The translations under genes and the position numbers were made by a program. DNA of 28,184 nucleotides from Dehalococcoidia bacterium. Lineage in GTDB: Bacteria; Chloroflexota; Dehalococcoidia; GIF9; UBA5629. The notes beneath the pieces are model-generated. The model ran no database searches and was not told the origin of the DNA. It worked only from the letters and a program-made list of their open reading frames with translations. Below, piece by piece: positions 7,196-16,358 of the stretch. Position 1 is the stretch's first letter, and each line of letters begins with the position of its first letter. The DNA is taken from contig JAFGLP010000101.1 in assembly GCA_016927965.1 (NCBI GenBank), positions 1 to 28,184 of the forward strand, given 5' to 3'.

Positions 7196-9355
7196 ATGAC
7201 TAGAAGGGTGAAATTGGGAAAGCCCTATCCTCTGGGCAGCACCTGGTTGGGTGATGGAGTCAATTTTGCTATTTACTCAGAGCATGCCGAAAAGGTGGAA
7301 TTATGCCTTTTCGACAGTCCAACCGCCATCGTGGAGAGCGAGCGCATACCGCTGACCGAAGTAACGGCCCATATCTGGCACGCGTATGTTTGTAATATCG
7401 GACTGGGGCAGACGTATGCCTACAGGATTTACGGCCCTTATGACCCGGAGAAAGGCCTGCGTTTCAACCACAACAAACTGCTGGTGGACCCGTATGCCAA
7501 GGCAATAACCGGGACTGTCGATAACAGCGCTCCCATATTCGGTTACAACATAGGACATCCCAATGAAGACCTCTCCTTTAATACTGAGAATGATGTGGGA
7601 TACATACCAAGATGTGTTGTAGTAGACGCTTCTTTCCCATGGGAAAACGATCAGTTACCACGCATACCATGGTCTGAGACAGTAATCTATGAGCTGCATG
7701 TTAAAGGTTTTACAATAAAGAACCCCGATGTTCCACGCCAACAGAGAGGAACATACATCGGCCTGGCATCGCCTGCAGTAATCGAATACCTCCTGAAACT
7801 GGGTGTAACAACTGTCGAGCTAATGCCGGTGCATACTTTCATCACAGACAAGTACCTGGCTGATAAAGGTTTAACCAACTACTGGGGATACAACACACTG
7901 AATTATTTCTCACCATCCGGGCTGTACTCCAGTTCAGGAGATACCGGGCAGCAGGTGACCGAGTTCAAATCAATGGTAAAAATGCTACACCGCGCCGGCC
8001 TGGAAGTTATACTGGATGTTGTCTACAACCACACCGCAGAGGGCAACCAACTGGGACCCACACTCAGTTTCCGCGGGATCGACAACCCGACTTATTACAG
8101 TCTCTACTCCGAAAATAAACGCTATTACATGGATTATAGCGGCACCGGCAACAGCCTCAATGTCAATCATCCCCAGGTACTGAAGATGGTCATGGACAGC
8201 CTGCGCTACTGGGTCACCGAAATGCATGTTGACGGGTTCCGTTTCGACCTGGCGTCTGCACTTGCCAGGGAAGCCGATCATGTAGATAAACTCTCCGCCT
8301 TTTTCGATATCATCCACCAGGACCCGGTCATATCCCAGGTAAAGCTGATTGCCGAGCCATGGGATATCGGAGAAGGCGGCTACCAGGTCGGCAATTTCCC
8401 CATCCTGTGGACGGAGTGGAACGGTAAATATCGTGATACCATAAGGCGCTTCTGGCGCGGGGACGCCGGCCAGATGGCAGAACTCGGTTACAGGCTTACC
8501 GGGAGCAGCGACCTTTACGAATGGGACGGGAGAAGCCCCTATGCCAGCATTAATTTTATCGTATGTCATGATGGTTTTACTCTTGAAGACCTGGTCAGCT
8601 ACAACGACAAGCACAACGATGTCAACGGGGAAGAGAACCAAGACGGCAGCGATGAGAACCTGTCATGGAATTGCGGAAGAGAAGGCCCGGCAGAGGTTAC
8701 CGCTATCATTGCACTGCGGGAACAGCAGAAGCGCAATTTTCTCGCAACACTAATGCTTTCACAGGGCGTCCCCATGCTCTGCGCCGGAGATGAAGTTTGC
8801 AGGACACAGCGGGGCAATAATAATGCCTACTGCCAGGATAACGATATCAGCTGGCTGGATTGGCAGATGGATGATAGAAAGACAGATCTACTGGAGTTCA
8901 CGCGCAAACTCATATCACTGCGTAAATCACACGCTATATTCCACAGGAGAAAGTTTTTCCAGGGCCGCCCCATCCATGGGTCCGATATCAAAGACGTTAT
9001 CTGGCTGAGACCGGATGGCGAAGAGATGACGGACAGCGACTGGGAATCGGAATGGATACGCTGCATTGGTACACGCATCGACGGGAAAGCCAGTCATGAA
9101 ATCAATGAAGACGGCAGCACGCTCGTTGACGATGACTTTTTCCTCATACTAAATTCATATCATAAAACAGTGAAGTTCCGTCTGCCAGCTTTTGTGCCGG
9201 GGGCCGCGTGGGAAATAGTAATAGACACCAATATACGGGCGAAAACAGCAAAACCGGCAACCATCAAGGGGGGGGATCCTATCATTGTACCCGACAGGTC
9301 CCTTATCCTGCTGAGCAGGTTAAATGGTAAAGAGCAGAGCGATGATCAGCTTTGA
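7196..9355 (+). CDS. glgX: Glycogen debranching enzyme GlgX/TreX
   Basis: A 719-residue GH13 isoamylase-type enzyme that hydrolyses alpha-1,6 branches of glycogen. The N-terminal CBM48-like domain begins PYPLGSTWLGDGVNFAIYS. The four GH13 regions are DVVYNHTAEGN, DGFRFD (nucleophile D351), IAEPWD (acid/base E387) and VCHDGF (D459). The length equals archaeal TreX (~718) rather than shorter enterobacterial GlgX (~657). The start is an ATG preceded by GGAGGTG. It lies 28 nt upstream of treZ on the same strand, so the two form an operon. This matches the treX/treZ/treY gene set known from Sulfolobus and actinobacteria, where debranched chains feed TreY and TreZ. The enzyme is cytoplasmic, with no signal peptide. 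treX is an acceptable alternative name. Confidence 0.96.
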   Translation: MTRRVKLGKPYPLGSTWLGDGVNFAIYSEHAEKVELCLFDSPTAIVESERIPLTEVTAHIWHAYVCNIGLGQTYAYRIYGPYDPEKGLRFNHNKLLVDPYAKAITGTVDNSAPIFGYNIGHPNEDLSFNTENDVGYIPRCVVVDASFPWENDQLPRIPWSETVIYELHVKGFTIKNPDVPRQQRGTYIGLASPAVIEYLLKLGVTTVELMPVHTFITDKYLADKGLTNYWGYNTLNYFSPSGLYSSSGDTGQQVTEFKSMVKMLHRAGLEVILDVVYNHTAEGNQLGPTLSFRGIDNPTYYSLYSENKRYYMDYSGTGNSLNVNHPQVLKMVMDSLRYWVTEMHVDGFRFDLASALAREADHVDKLSAFFDIIHQDPVISQVKLIAEPWDIGEGGYQVGNFPILWTEWNGKYRDTIRRFWRGDAGQMAELGYRLTGSSDLYEWDGRSPYASINFIVCHDGFTLEDLVSYNDKHNDVNGEENQDGSDENLSWNCGREGPAEVTAIIALREQQKRNFLATLMLSQGVPMLCAGDEVCRTQRGNNNAYCQDNDISWLDWQMDDRKTDLLEFTRKLISLRKSHAIFHRRKFFQGRPIHGSDIKDVIWLRPDGEEMTDSDWESEWIRCIGTRIDGKASHEINEDGSTLVDDDFFLILNSYHKTVKFRLPAFVPGAAWEIVIDTNIRAKTAKPATIKGGDPIIVPDRSLILLSRLNGKEQSDDQL

Positions 9356-9383
9356 GTAAAAACTCATCAAGCTGCCAGGTATT

Positions 9384-11225
9384 ATGAAGAAGTACGTTAA
9401 ACCGGGCGCTCTATTACATGATGACGGCACCTGTGAATTCATTGTCTGGGCGCCATACTGCAAACGGGTAGATATCCATATAACCACTCCAGCGGAAAGG
9501 TCAGTCAAATTGAGCAGGAGGCCAAACGGTTATTTTAGCGGACGTCTGGAAAATATCAGGGAAGGACCTCTTTATTATGTGAGCCTGGATGACAAACTGG
9601 ATCGCCCTGACCCAGCCTCAAGGTTCCAGCCGTCCGGCGTGCATGGCCCATCCCAAATAATCAGCAGTGTCTTCTCATGGTCGGACCAGAGATGGCAGGG
9701 CCTGCCAGTGGAACAGTATATATTCTATGAAATACACACCGGGACTTTTTCCCGTGAAGGTACTTTTGCGGCCATCATAAAGCGGCTGGACTATCTAAAA
9801 AAACTGGGCATTACCGCCATCGAACTGATGCCGGTAGCCCAGTTCCCGGGCAGCCGTAACTGGGGATATGACGGGGTTTACCCTTATGCCGTGCAGAACA
9901 GCTACGGCAGGCCGGCAGAACTGAAGGAACTGGTGAATGCCTGCCATTGCAGCGGACTGGCGGTTGTTCTTGATGTCGTATACAATCACATTGGGCCTGA
10001 AGGCAATTACCTGCGTGATTTCGGGCCCTACTTCACTAAGCAGTACGGCACCCCCTGGGGAGAGGCCATTAATTTTGATGGCCCCAACAGTGACGGAGTC
10101 AGGCACTATTTTATCCAGAATGCGCTTTATTGGATCAGCGATTTTCATATTGACGCACTGCGGCTGGATGCTGTGCACGCCGTATTTGATCAATCGCCGG
10201 TCAACATTATCGAAGAATTGACTTCTGCCGTACACAACCTGGGACGCAAACTTGAAAGAAAAGTCCATGTTTTTGCTGAAAGCAACGCCAACGATGCCCG
10301 CCTGGTCAGGCCACACAGGACAGGGGGGTACGGAGTTGACGCAGTGTGGAATGATGATTTCCATCATGCTTTACATACGGTCCTCACCAGGGAGCGCAAC
10401 GGCTATTACAGTGATTACGGCAATAAGCATAAATTGAAAAAAGCTTTGACCGACGGATTCGTCTATACCGGGCAGTATGCTCCCTTCTGGAAACGCAGCC
10501 GGGGCAGTCCATCCAGCAGACTCTCCCCAGGTAAATTCGTCGTGTTTTCACAGAACCACGACCAGATCGGCAACCGCATATGTGGCGAGCGTCTCAGCAA
10601 ACTGGCGACATTGGATAAATTGAAGCTGGCAGCCGCCATGGTGCTGCTCTCCCCATACCTGCCGCTGCTTTTCATGGGAGAGGAATACGGGGAAGAATCC
10701 CCCTTCCTGTATTTTGTCGATCATTCTGATCAGAAATTGCTCGAGGCTGTCCGCAAGGGACGCCGCGCCGAATTTTCATCCTTTCACGGGAAAGATGAAC
10801 CTTCGGACCCGGCAGTCCGGTCGACTTTTACAAAATCTACCCTGGATATGTCCGTCATTCGAAAAAAGGGGCACAGGGAATTGCTGGATTATTACAGGCG
10901 GCTTATTTTCCTGCGCCGTCATTCACCCGCCCTCTACCATTTGAGCAGGCATCATATGCAAGTATCTTACAGCGCTAAAGACCTTCTTCAGATCAACCGC
11001 AGTATGGGAGATACCAGAGTGGTGCAATACTATAATTTGGGAAAGGATAGGATACCTCTGGATTTAAAAACAAACGAGGCAGTATGGCATCTATTAATCG
11101 ACTCGGCAGACCGGAGGTGGCTGGGCAAAGGCTCACTGGTTGAAATATCCTCCAGTGGCAAAGTGCAGAACGCTGTGGTCCAACCAGCTTCAATAATCAT
11201 GCTGAGCAATCAGGCTGCCGTTTAA
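9384..11225 (+). CDS. treZ: Malto-oligosyltrehalose trehalohydrolase
   Basis: A 613-residue GH13 enzyme that cleaves trehalose from malto-oligosyltrehalose. It has an N-terminal CBM48/E-set domain (CEFIVWAPYCKRVDIHI) and a catalytic barrel. The motifs are VVLDVVYNHIGPEGNYL, DALRLDAVHAV (nucleophile D262), FAESNAND (acid/base E299) and SQNHDQIGNR (D393). The last block and the length are diagnostic for TreZ against branching enzymes. It starts 28 nt after glgX with AGGT 6 nt upstream, consistent with an operon. It acts after TreY, which is encoded convergently just downstream. Confidence 0.96.
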   Translation: MKKYVKPGALLHDDGTCEFIVWAPYCKRVDIHITTPAERSVKLSRRPNGYFSGRLENIREGPLYYVSLDDKLDRPDPASRFQPSGVHGPSQIISSVFSWSDQRWQGLPVEQYIFYEIHTGTFSREGTFAAIIKRLDYLKKLGITAIELMPVAQFPGSRNWGYDGVYPYAVQNSYGRPAELKELVNACHCSGLAVVLDVVYNHIGPEGNYLRDFGPYFTKQYGTPWGEAINFDGPNSDGVRHYFIQNALYWISDFHIDALRLDAVHAVFDQSPVNIIEELTSAVHNLGRKLERKVHVFAESNANDARLVRPHRTGGYGVDAVWNDDFHHALHTVLTRERNGYYSDYGNKHKLKKALTDGFVYTGQYAPFWKRSRGSPSSRLSPGKFVVFSQNHDQIGNRICGERLSKLATLDKLKLAAAMVLLSPYLPLLFMGEEYGEESPFLYFVDHSDQKLLEAVRKGRRAEFSSFHGKDEPSDPAVRSTFTKSTLDMSVIRKKGHRELLDYYRRLIFLRRHSPALYHLSRHHMQVSYSAKDLLQINRSMGDTRVVQYYNLGKDRIPLDLKTNEAVWHLLIDSADRRWLGKGSLVEISSSGKVQNAVVQPASIIMLSNQAAV

Positions 11226-11261
11226 AATACAACCGGCGTCTATTTAAGCAAAAGCATGCCG

Positions 11262-14249
11262 TCAACCGCCGGCCAGTTCCAAGGCCGCCACGGGAAATGT
11301 CTTGAAAACCGCTGCAAGCTCCATCACCGCCGCACCGTCTTTTTCAGATGCCGTCAGCTTCTCTCCTGTAAAAATGTTGCGGTAGATCTTTCCAGCGCAG
11401 GCTTTAGGCAAATTAAGCTGAGTATTCCCCCAGATGGCAGCGCCTAAAGGCGGTGATTCTCCTCTACTGGTAAGTCCGGCCAGCAAAACAGGCGCTGCAA
11501 TAATTACTTCTCGATCCTCATCTCTCCTCATAAAAGCACAGATATGATTTTTTCTCTCCCCCTTGGCGCTGAGAGGGAGATATGTCCGGCTGTGGAATAA
11601 CGTCTTATTATCTCGGCGGAAGACCAGCGATTTCCAGGTCACATAGAGTTTAATACGCCCGTCTTCCATCGAATTCAGCATTTCCTCGCAGAGGCTAATT
11701 TCCTCACCCGGGGTTTTAAGATGTTTTTGCATTCCTTCCAGCATTTTCCTGCGCCGGGTAAAATCAACCGGCCTCCTGTTGTCAGGGTCGGTTAAGTCAA
11801 AAATCCATACCTCGTTGCCGCGATAAATATCAGGCACGCCCGGCGAAAATATTTTCAACGCAGTCTGCGAAAGTGAATTGTACATTCCGCAGATAGAGAC
11901 GGTGCTGTTGAATTCCCTGAAATCCGCCAGGAATAAGTTGTCAGGGGCAGGATCAAGCAATTCATCAATGAATTTACTGCAGGCTTCTTCGTAAGCGAGC
12001 TCAGGGTTCAGCCACGTTGAATGTACCTTGGCTTCCCTCAAGGCTTTGACGGCATGGTTTTTTATACGCTGTGTATATGATGCCTGCGTTTTAGCATCCT
12101 TCAGAGAAAATGGATATGATCCCACCAGTACCTGATAAAGATAGTACTCCTCGTTGGCATCGGGGACCGGTTCCCCATCGATCTCAGTTTTTTTTCCGGC
12201 ATTTAAATCGCTCCATTTTTTCAGCGCTTCCTGCCATTGTCCTGTAAGCTCAGAAAGTACATTGATCCGTGATCGCACATCTTCACTTCTTTTCGAATCA
12301 TGCGTTGAAGTGGAGATCATGCTGTAAGGAAATGCACTTATTCTCTGCAGGTTATCGGCATGGAACTTATCAACTGGATTGCCGAATTTTAACGGGTTTC
12401 CTCCTACTTCGTTCAGTGATATCAAGGGAACGAATATATAAAAACATGTATCTTCCATGCCCTTAGCCATAACAGGCCCGGTAAGCTGCTGAAAACGCAT
12501 AACAAATAAACGCTGCGCTTCCCTTCCTTCTGCGTCCATATCTGATGGAAACTTCAGCAGCAGGCTGTCGCTAATAAAATCAAAGACCACATCGTTAATG
12601 GAAATATTTCGCTTTTTAGCGGCGGCAACTGCACTCACTATGACATCGCTGTCATTGTCATCAACCTGGTTATCATAAGCGCTGATGTAGGTACGGTAAA
12701 CAGGAAAGCATGCTATTACCGTCCTCAGCGCATCACGGATATTATTGAGCGTAAAGTCACGATTGTGCCGGCTCAGTTCGGAGATTTTATCCAGGTCGTG
12801 CGCCAGCAGGTTCAGCTCGGCCGCCATCGATGTCTGCAAGACAAGGTTTTTACTCCAGTAAACGACATCATGGAACTTTATTTCTCTATCTATGAACGAT
12901 CGGTATATGCCGAGCATAGCACCGGTTTTCCGCCTGTTAATAAATATCCCGTTTAGGGTATCTCCATACTCATAACCGGTCGTACCGCAAACAGGCCAGT
13001 CAACACGCAAAATCTCCTTCTCCGCCAGAATTTTTTCAACTATTACGTAGAGCGGGGCGTCGGTGTTTCTCTCTGCTTTCTTATTATTAGTATCCGCAAT
13101 AGGCGAGAACAGCTTCTGCAGCCATGCCCTGCCGTTATCACCAGCCTTCTCCTGCCTGTTGATCTCCACCGTCAGCGCCTCCCGGTAACCGGACTGCAGC
13201 CTCTGCAGGTAATCGCCCGGCGCATACAATCCATCGACATGGTCGATCCGTAAACCATCGATGATTTGCTTGCCAAGCAGGTCAAATATAAGATTGTGAC
13301 TGGAGCTAAATACCTCCTCTTTTTCCATATTCAGAGCAGCCAGCTCATTGATATCAAAAAAGCGCCTGTAGTTGATTTCATCAGCCGCCACCAGCCAGTA
13401 GCTCAGCCGGTATACCTGTTGTTCCAGCAATTGATGCAGCTGCTCATGGCTGGACCCGTTTTCCGCCCTGCCGTTAACCACGGCGATAGCGGTTTGCAGC
13501 GCTTTACGCAGGCGGTAATTAGCATCATGCAAATCACGCAGCCTTCTTTTGATTACCTCTTTTTCTCTCTGCCTCTCATCCTTCCTGTCAATATCGGTCT
13601 CCGTTCTGCCGGGGAGGTTTCTACAGGCAGCAATGATGCTCTGCAATTCAATAAGTCCGGGATCGTCCGGGCCGGGTCCGCCGTCAGGCTGCTCAACGAC
13701 TGTTGAGAGCACCGTTACATAAGTAGCGGGGTCCAATGGAAGCCAGTGCTCATGATACTGGATAAACATAGCCCCATCGTCGAAAACCAGTTTAATCAAA
13801 CCGCGGTCCAGCGTATTCCCATAGAAATCTTCCAGTATCGGCAGCAGCACCCTGTTATTCAGTTCTTCTTTGACTGGTCGCCAGTCGATGTCGAAAAAAG
13901 CGGCATAAGGCGAACTCTGTCCATTCTCCAGCACATCCGACCACCACGGATTTTCGAAGATGCTCATATGATTGGGAACGAAATCCAGTATCAACCCCAT
14001 GTTCTTTTTATTAAGTTTCTGTGAGAGCCCTTTCAGATCGTTAAGCGTGCCTATATCAGGATTGATAGCGTTAAAATCTGAGATGGCGTACCCATGCGCG
14101 CTGCCGCGCCGCGTCTGCAGGCATGGCGACAGGTAAAGATGTGAAACACCAAGGTCATTAAAATAATCAATCAGCTGATTGACAGTATAAAAAGAGAAGC
14201 TGCTATTGAGCTGCAACCGGTAAGTTGAAACAGGGATATTTTCAGCCAT
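11262..14249 (-). CDS. treY: Malto-oligosyltrehalose synthase
   Basis: A 995-residue GH13 isomerase that turns the reducing-end alpha-1,4 bond of maltodextrins into the alpha,alpha-1,1 bond of a trehalosyl end. It begins VSTYRLQLNSSFSF, as TreY does. Characteristic blocks are LDFVPNHMS, DGLRIDHVDGLY (nucleophile D336), VIVEKIL (acid/base E405), STHDSKRSEDVR and PGVPDIYRGNE. It is longer than many homologues (~700-900), with a charged Arg/Lys/Glu-rich stretch at about residues 215-255. It converges on treZ with 36 nt between stops, so it forms a separate transcript although it acts between GlgX and TreZ. No Shine-Dalgarno is seen; TATAAT sits 7 nt before the ATG, which suggests a leaderless mRNA. 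Confidence 0.95.
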   Translation of the reverse strand: MAENIPVSTYRLQLNSSFSFYTVNQLIDYFNDLGVSHLYLSPCLQTRRGSAHGYAISDFNAINPDIGTLNDLKGLSQKLNKKNMGLILDFVPNHMSIFENPWWSDVLENGQSSPYAAFFDIDWRPVKEELNNRVLLPILEDFYGNTLDRGLIKLVFDDGAMFIQYHEHWLPLDPATYVTVLSTVVEQPDGGPGPDDPGLIELQSIIAACRNLPGRTETDIDRKDERQREKEVIKRRLRDLHDANYRLRKALQTAIAVVNGRAENGSSHEQLHQLLEQQVYRLSYWLVAADEINYRRFFDINELAALNMEKEEVFSSSHNLIFDLLGKQIIDGLRIDHVDGLYAPGDYLQRLQSGYREALTVEINRQEKAGDNGRAWLQKLFSPIADTNNKKAERNTDAPLYVIVEKILAEKEILRVDWPVCGTTGYEYGDTLNGIFINRRKTGAMLGIYRSFIDREIKFHDVVYWSKNLVLQTSMAAELNLLAHDLDKISELSRHNRDFTLNNIRDALRTVIACFPVYRTYISAYDNQVDDNDSDVIVSAVAAAKKRNISINDVVFDFISDSLLLKFPSDMDAEGREAQRLFVMRFQQLTGPVMAKGMEDTCFYIFVPLISLNEVGGNPLKFGNPVDKFHADNLQRISAFPYSMISTSTHDSKRSEDVRSRINVLSELTGQWQEALKKWSDLNAGKKTEIDGEPVPDANEEYYLYQVLVGSYPFSLKDAKTQASYTQRIKNHAVKALREAKVHSTWLNPELAYEEACSKFIDELLDPAPDNLFLADFREFNSTVSICGMYNSLSQTALKIFSPGVPDIYRGNEVWIFDLTDPDNRRPVDFTRRRKMLEGMQKHLKTPGEEISLCEEMLNSMEDGRIKLYVTWKSLVFRRDNKTLFHSRTYLPLSAKGERKNHICAFMRRDEDREVIIAAPVLLAGLTSRGESPPLGAAIWGNTQLNLPKACAGKIYRNIFTGEKLTASEKDGAAVMELAAVFKTFPVAALELAGG

Positions 14250-14256
14250 AGATAAA

Positions 14257-14326
14257 ATTATATTTAATTTTAACCGGCATAACTAACTTGTCAATCGCAA
14301 TTACGCGATTGGTAGTAATTACCAAT
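14257..14326 (-). promoter_or_regulatory. treY promoter region with two abutting inverted repeats
   Basis: On the minus strand TTGACA (14289-14294) is a perfect -35 hexamer. It is followed at 17 bp by AAAATT (14266-14271), or, too far away for that box, by TATAAT (14257-14262), which ends 7 nt before the ATG. Overlapping the -35 is the exact inverted repeat CAATCGC/GCGATTG (14292-14298/14305-14311). It shares bases with a second one, ATTGGTA/TACCAAT (14308-14314/14320-14326). The arrangement suits operator sites for treY; alternatively the repeats are a terminator for the upstream glgC transcript, though no T-run follows. Confidence 0.45.
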
Positions 14327-14384
14327 TTTATGTCAAGCATATCATGCTTCGCAATATCTGCTGACTAACAAACTATCGCCCGGT

Positions 14385-14759
14385 TTATTCATAGTAGTCT
14401 AACCGGGCCACAATATATGTAGTACACTCATCCTTGTCAGAGGACCTGTATAAATCATTGGCCAGTTCCTCATCTCCGACAATGTACCTGACCCAGTTGC
14501 TGAAATCGTTGTTGCCGTCCCGGACATGATGGAAAAAAGTCTCCTCGCTGATAGCCATCAGGCCCTCAGCCAGCTCCTTGAGATCATAGAATAATCGTCC
14601 GTCATTACAGTAAAAGGCATGCTCCGCCGGCGTCCTTAAGAGCGATTTCTTCGCCGCTTTTTGTTCCTTTGACGTACTTTTGACGCCGGCCTTTTTCTTC
14701 ACAACAGGTTTTTTTGCTGTCTTCACAGATTTTTTCTCAACACTTTTTTTTACGGCCAT
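14385..14759 (-). CDS. DUF5752-like protein with Lys-rich N-terminal tail
   Basis: The start is set at the ATG at 14759, which has GGGAGGAG 6 nt upstream; the frame also contains an ATG at 14789 without a site. The product is 124 residues. About the first 42 are a disordered Lys/Ala/Val-rich tail (KKPVVKKKAGVK and similar), like basic nucleic-acid-binding tails. The rest is a compact domain with LKELAEGL, TFFHHVRDG, NDFSNWV and VGDEELA. That pattern matches what I recall of DUF5752, a domain of unknown function in archaea and bacteria; the assignment is from memory. The gene follows glgC by 33 nt and is probably co-transcribed, which suggests a role linked to glycogen synthesis. The molecular function is unknown. 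Confidence 0.75.
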   Translation of the reverse strand: MAVKKSVEKKSVKTAKKPVVKKKAGVKSTSKEQKAAKKSLLRTPAEHAFYCNDGRLFYDLKELAEGLMAISEETFFHHVRDGNNDFSNWVRYIVGDEELANDLYRSSDKDECTTYIVARLDYYE

Positions 14760-14792
14760 TAGCTTCTCCTCCCTGATATTACAGGTCATTTA

Positions 14793-16016
14793 TTACTGTG
14801 TCATGGCTTCAATTACCGTATCGGGCTGGATGAACCTGCTTTTAAAATCAGCCGCCACTGCATCGGGCAATACCTTGCTGCGGCTGCCGACCGCTACATA
14901 GTCGGGCATCTCTACATTCTGCCCCAGCACGGTAATATCCATGGCCTCAGCAGAGCGATCTAGTTCCAGACCGACGTGACAGTATTTGCCGACTTTTACA
15001 TTTTCATCCAGGATGCTCCTGTTAATAACGCTGTGAAAACCGATAGTCGAGTTCGACAGTACTACCGAATCAATTACCTCAGCCTGTTCTTCCACGATAA
15101 CACCCGCTGACAACACCGAGTTGATAACATGCCCTTTGACAACACAGCCGGGACTTATAATGCTGTTTACTATATTATCCTGACGTATTATTTTGTACAT
15201 GGGCAGCTTCTGACCGGCGGTAAGCACGGGCCGGCTTTCTTCAACCCTGAAATGCGGCATAGGAGCCAATAGCTCCATATGTGAGTCATAATAGGAATTC
15301 ACTGTCCCTATGTCCGCCCAGTATCCGTCAAACTCGTAGGCAAATACCTTGGCGCTATCAACCATGTACGGCAACAGCGAGTAGCCGAAGTCATGAAACG
15401 AGTCTTTCCTCCTCGCATCCTCATTCAACCATTCCACCAGGAAATTTTTATTGAATACATATATCCCCATGGAAGCAATGTTGCTCTGAGCATCGGCCGA
15501 CTTCTCTTTGAATTGCAGGACCCTTTCCAGGCCGTCAACAATAACTGTCCCGAAACGATGCGCCTCCTGCCGCACAATCCGCACTACTCCGATAGTAGCA
15601 TCAGCCTGCACATCGTTATGAAATTCAAGCATCCTTCCATAGTCCATGTTATAGACATGGTCACCGGCCAGCAAAAGTATGCTCTCAGAATCCAACCCAT
15701 TTATATACTCAAGATTCTGATAAACGGCATCAGCAGTGCCCTTATAATAGCCACTAGCAGGGGGCAGAACGTGCATGCTGCAGGGCCGGTTATTGACCGC
15801 ATGCCATCTCTTGAGGTACCTGGTCATGATTTTCTGCTCATAATCAACCATCACTGCTATCTTGCTGATATGAGAATAGATACAATTACTCAGTGTAAAA
15901 TCGATAATACGGTAGCCGCCACCGAAAGAAAGGACAGGCTTGGGCTTTTTTCTGCATAATATACCCATCCTTTTTCCCTTGCCTCCCGCGAGAATGATTG
16001 CCGGAGTTGCGTTCAT
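14793..16016 (-). CDS. glgC: Glucose-1-phosphate adenylyltransferase (divergent)
   Basis: A 407-residue nucleotidyltransferase that would make ADP-glucose from ATP and glucose-1-phosphate, the committed step of glycogen synthesis. The N-terminal Rossmann-type domain shows ILAGGKGKRMG (residues 8-18), KPKPVLSFGGGYRIIDF, LLLAGDHVYNMDY and WADIGTVNSYY. The C-terminal third has left-handed beta-helix hexapeptides (ISPGCVVKGHVINSVLSAGV, VIDSVVLSNSTIG). The length is normal for GlgC. The Lys that in E. coli GlgC (K39) takes part in fructose-1,6-bisphosphate activation is Gly here (G34 in FGGGYR), so allosteric control may differ. The start is supported by GAGGTGA 7 nt upstream. It is the middle gene of an apparent operon. 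A GlgC-like paralogue with another nucleotide sugar is possible. Confidence 0.9.
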   Translation of the reverse strand: MNATPAIILAGGKGKRMGILCRKKPKPVLSFGGGYRIIDFTLSNCIYSHISKIAVMVDYEQKIMTRYLKRWHAVNNRPCSMHVLPPASGYYKGTADAVYQNLEYINGLDSESILLLAGDHVYNMDYGRMLEFHNDVQADATIGVVRIVRQEAHRFGTVIVDGLERVLQFKEKSADAQSNIASMGIYVFNKNFLVEWLNEDARRKDSFHDFGYSLLPYMVDSAKVFAYEFDGYWADIGTVNSYYDSHMELLAPMPHFRVEESRPVLTAGQKLPMYKIIRQDNIVNSIISPGCVVKGHVINSVLSAGVIVEEQAEVIDSVVLSNSTIGFHSVINRSILDENVKVGKYCHVGLELDRSAEAMDITVLGQNVEMPDYVAVGSRSKVLPDAVAADFKSRFIQPDTVIEAMTQ

Positions 16017-16061
16017 TGCTCCATCACCTCACTTAATCACCCAATTTCAGTATACTACTTA

Positions 16062-16358
16062 TCAGCGAAAGGGGATACACTGCTGATTACTCTCGGGCCT
16101 TACGACGAGATCAGGAATGCCGGCCCTGTATTCTACATTTACCCGCATATCGCCTAACTTCATCTCAAGGCCCTTATCGATAATCAGTATGGGTGTGGAT
16201 TTATGTTGAATGACCCTGTCGCCTGGCACAGGAGCATCTAGCTTGAGTGAAAACCTGCCGTCTTTTTCCACAAGCCTCAAACCTTTATGCTCCTTAATGC
16301 CGGTTGAGCGTAACGTACTGTAAAGAACAGATAATGCCGTGATACTTACCTCAACCAA
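16062..16358 (-). CDS. HesB/IscA-like small protein lacking the cluster-ligand cysteines
   Basis: A 98-residue protein starting at a TTG with AGGAGG 4 nt upstream. The middle (GLRLVEKDGRFSLKLDAPVPGD, then TPILIIDKGLEMKLGDMRVNVEY) follows the strand order of the A-type Fe-S carrier fold (HesB/IscA/ErpA). In that fold G-[IV]-R, a D-x-P/GD turn and an ID...L-x-G-x-x-[IV]-x-[VY] pattern recur. The three cysteines that hold the cluster in true A-type carriers are absent; the only Cys is near the C-terminus (QQCIPFR). It may therefore be structural or regulatory rather than a cluster carrier. It lies 45 nt upstream of glgC on the same strand. The family call is moderate; the gene itself is well supported by its ribosome-binding site. 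Confidence 0.65.
   Translation of the reverse strand: MVEVSITALSVLYSTLRSTGIKEHKGLRLVEKDGRFSLKLDAPVPGDRVIQHKSTPILIIDKGLEMKLGDMRVNVEYRAGIPDLVVRPESNQQCIPFR

Noticed and set aside
13266..13706. Long open frames on the plus strand inside treY (also 13746-14024), and 15393-15959 inside glgC.
   Set aside because: They are antisense shadows of strongly supported enzymes, without ribosome-binding sites or domain signatures.
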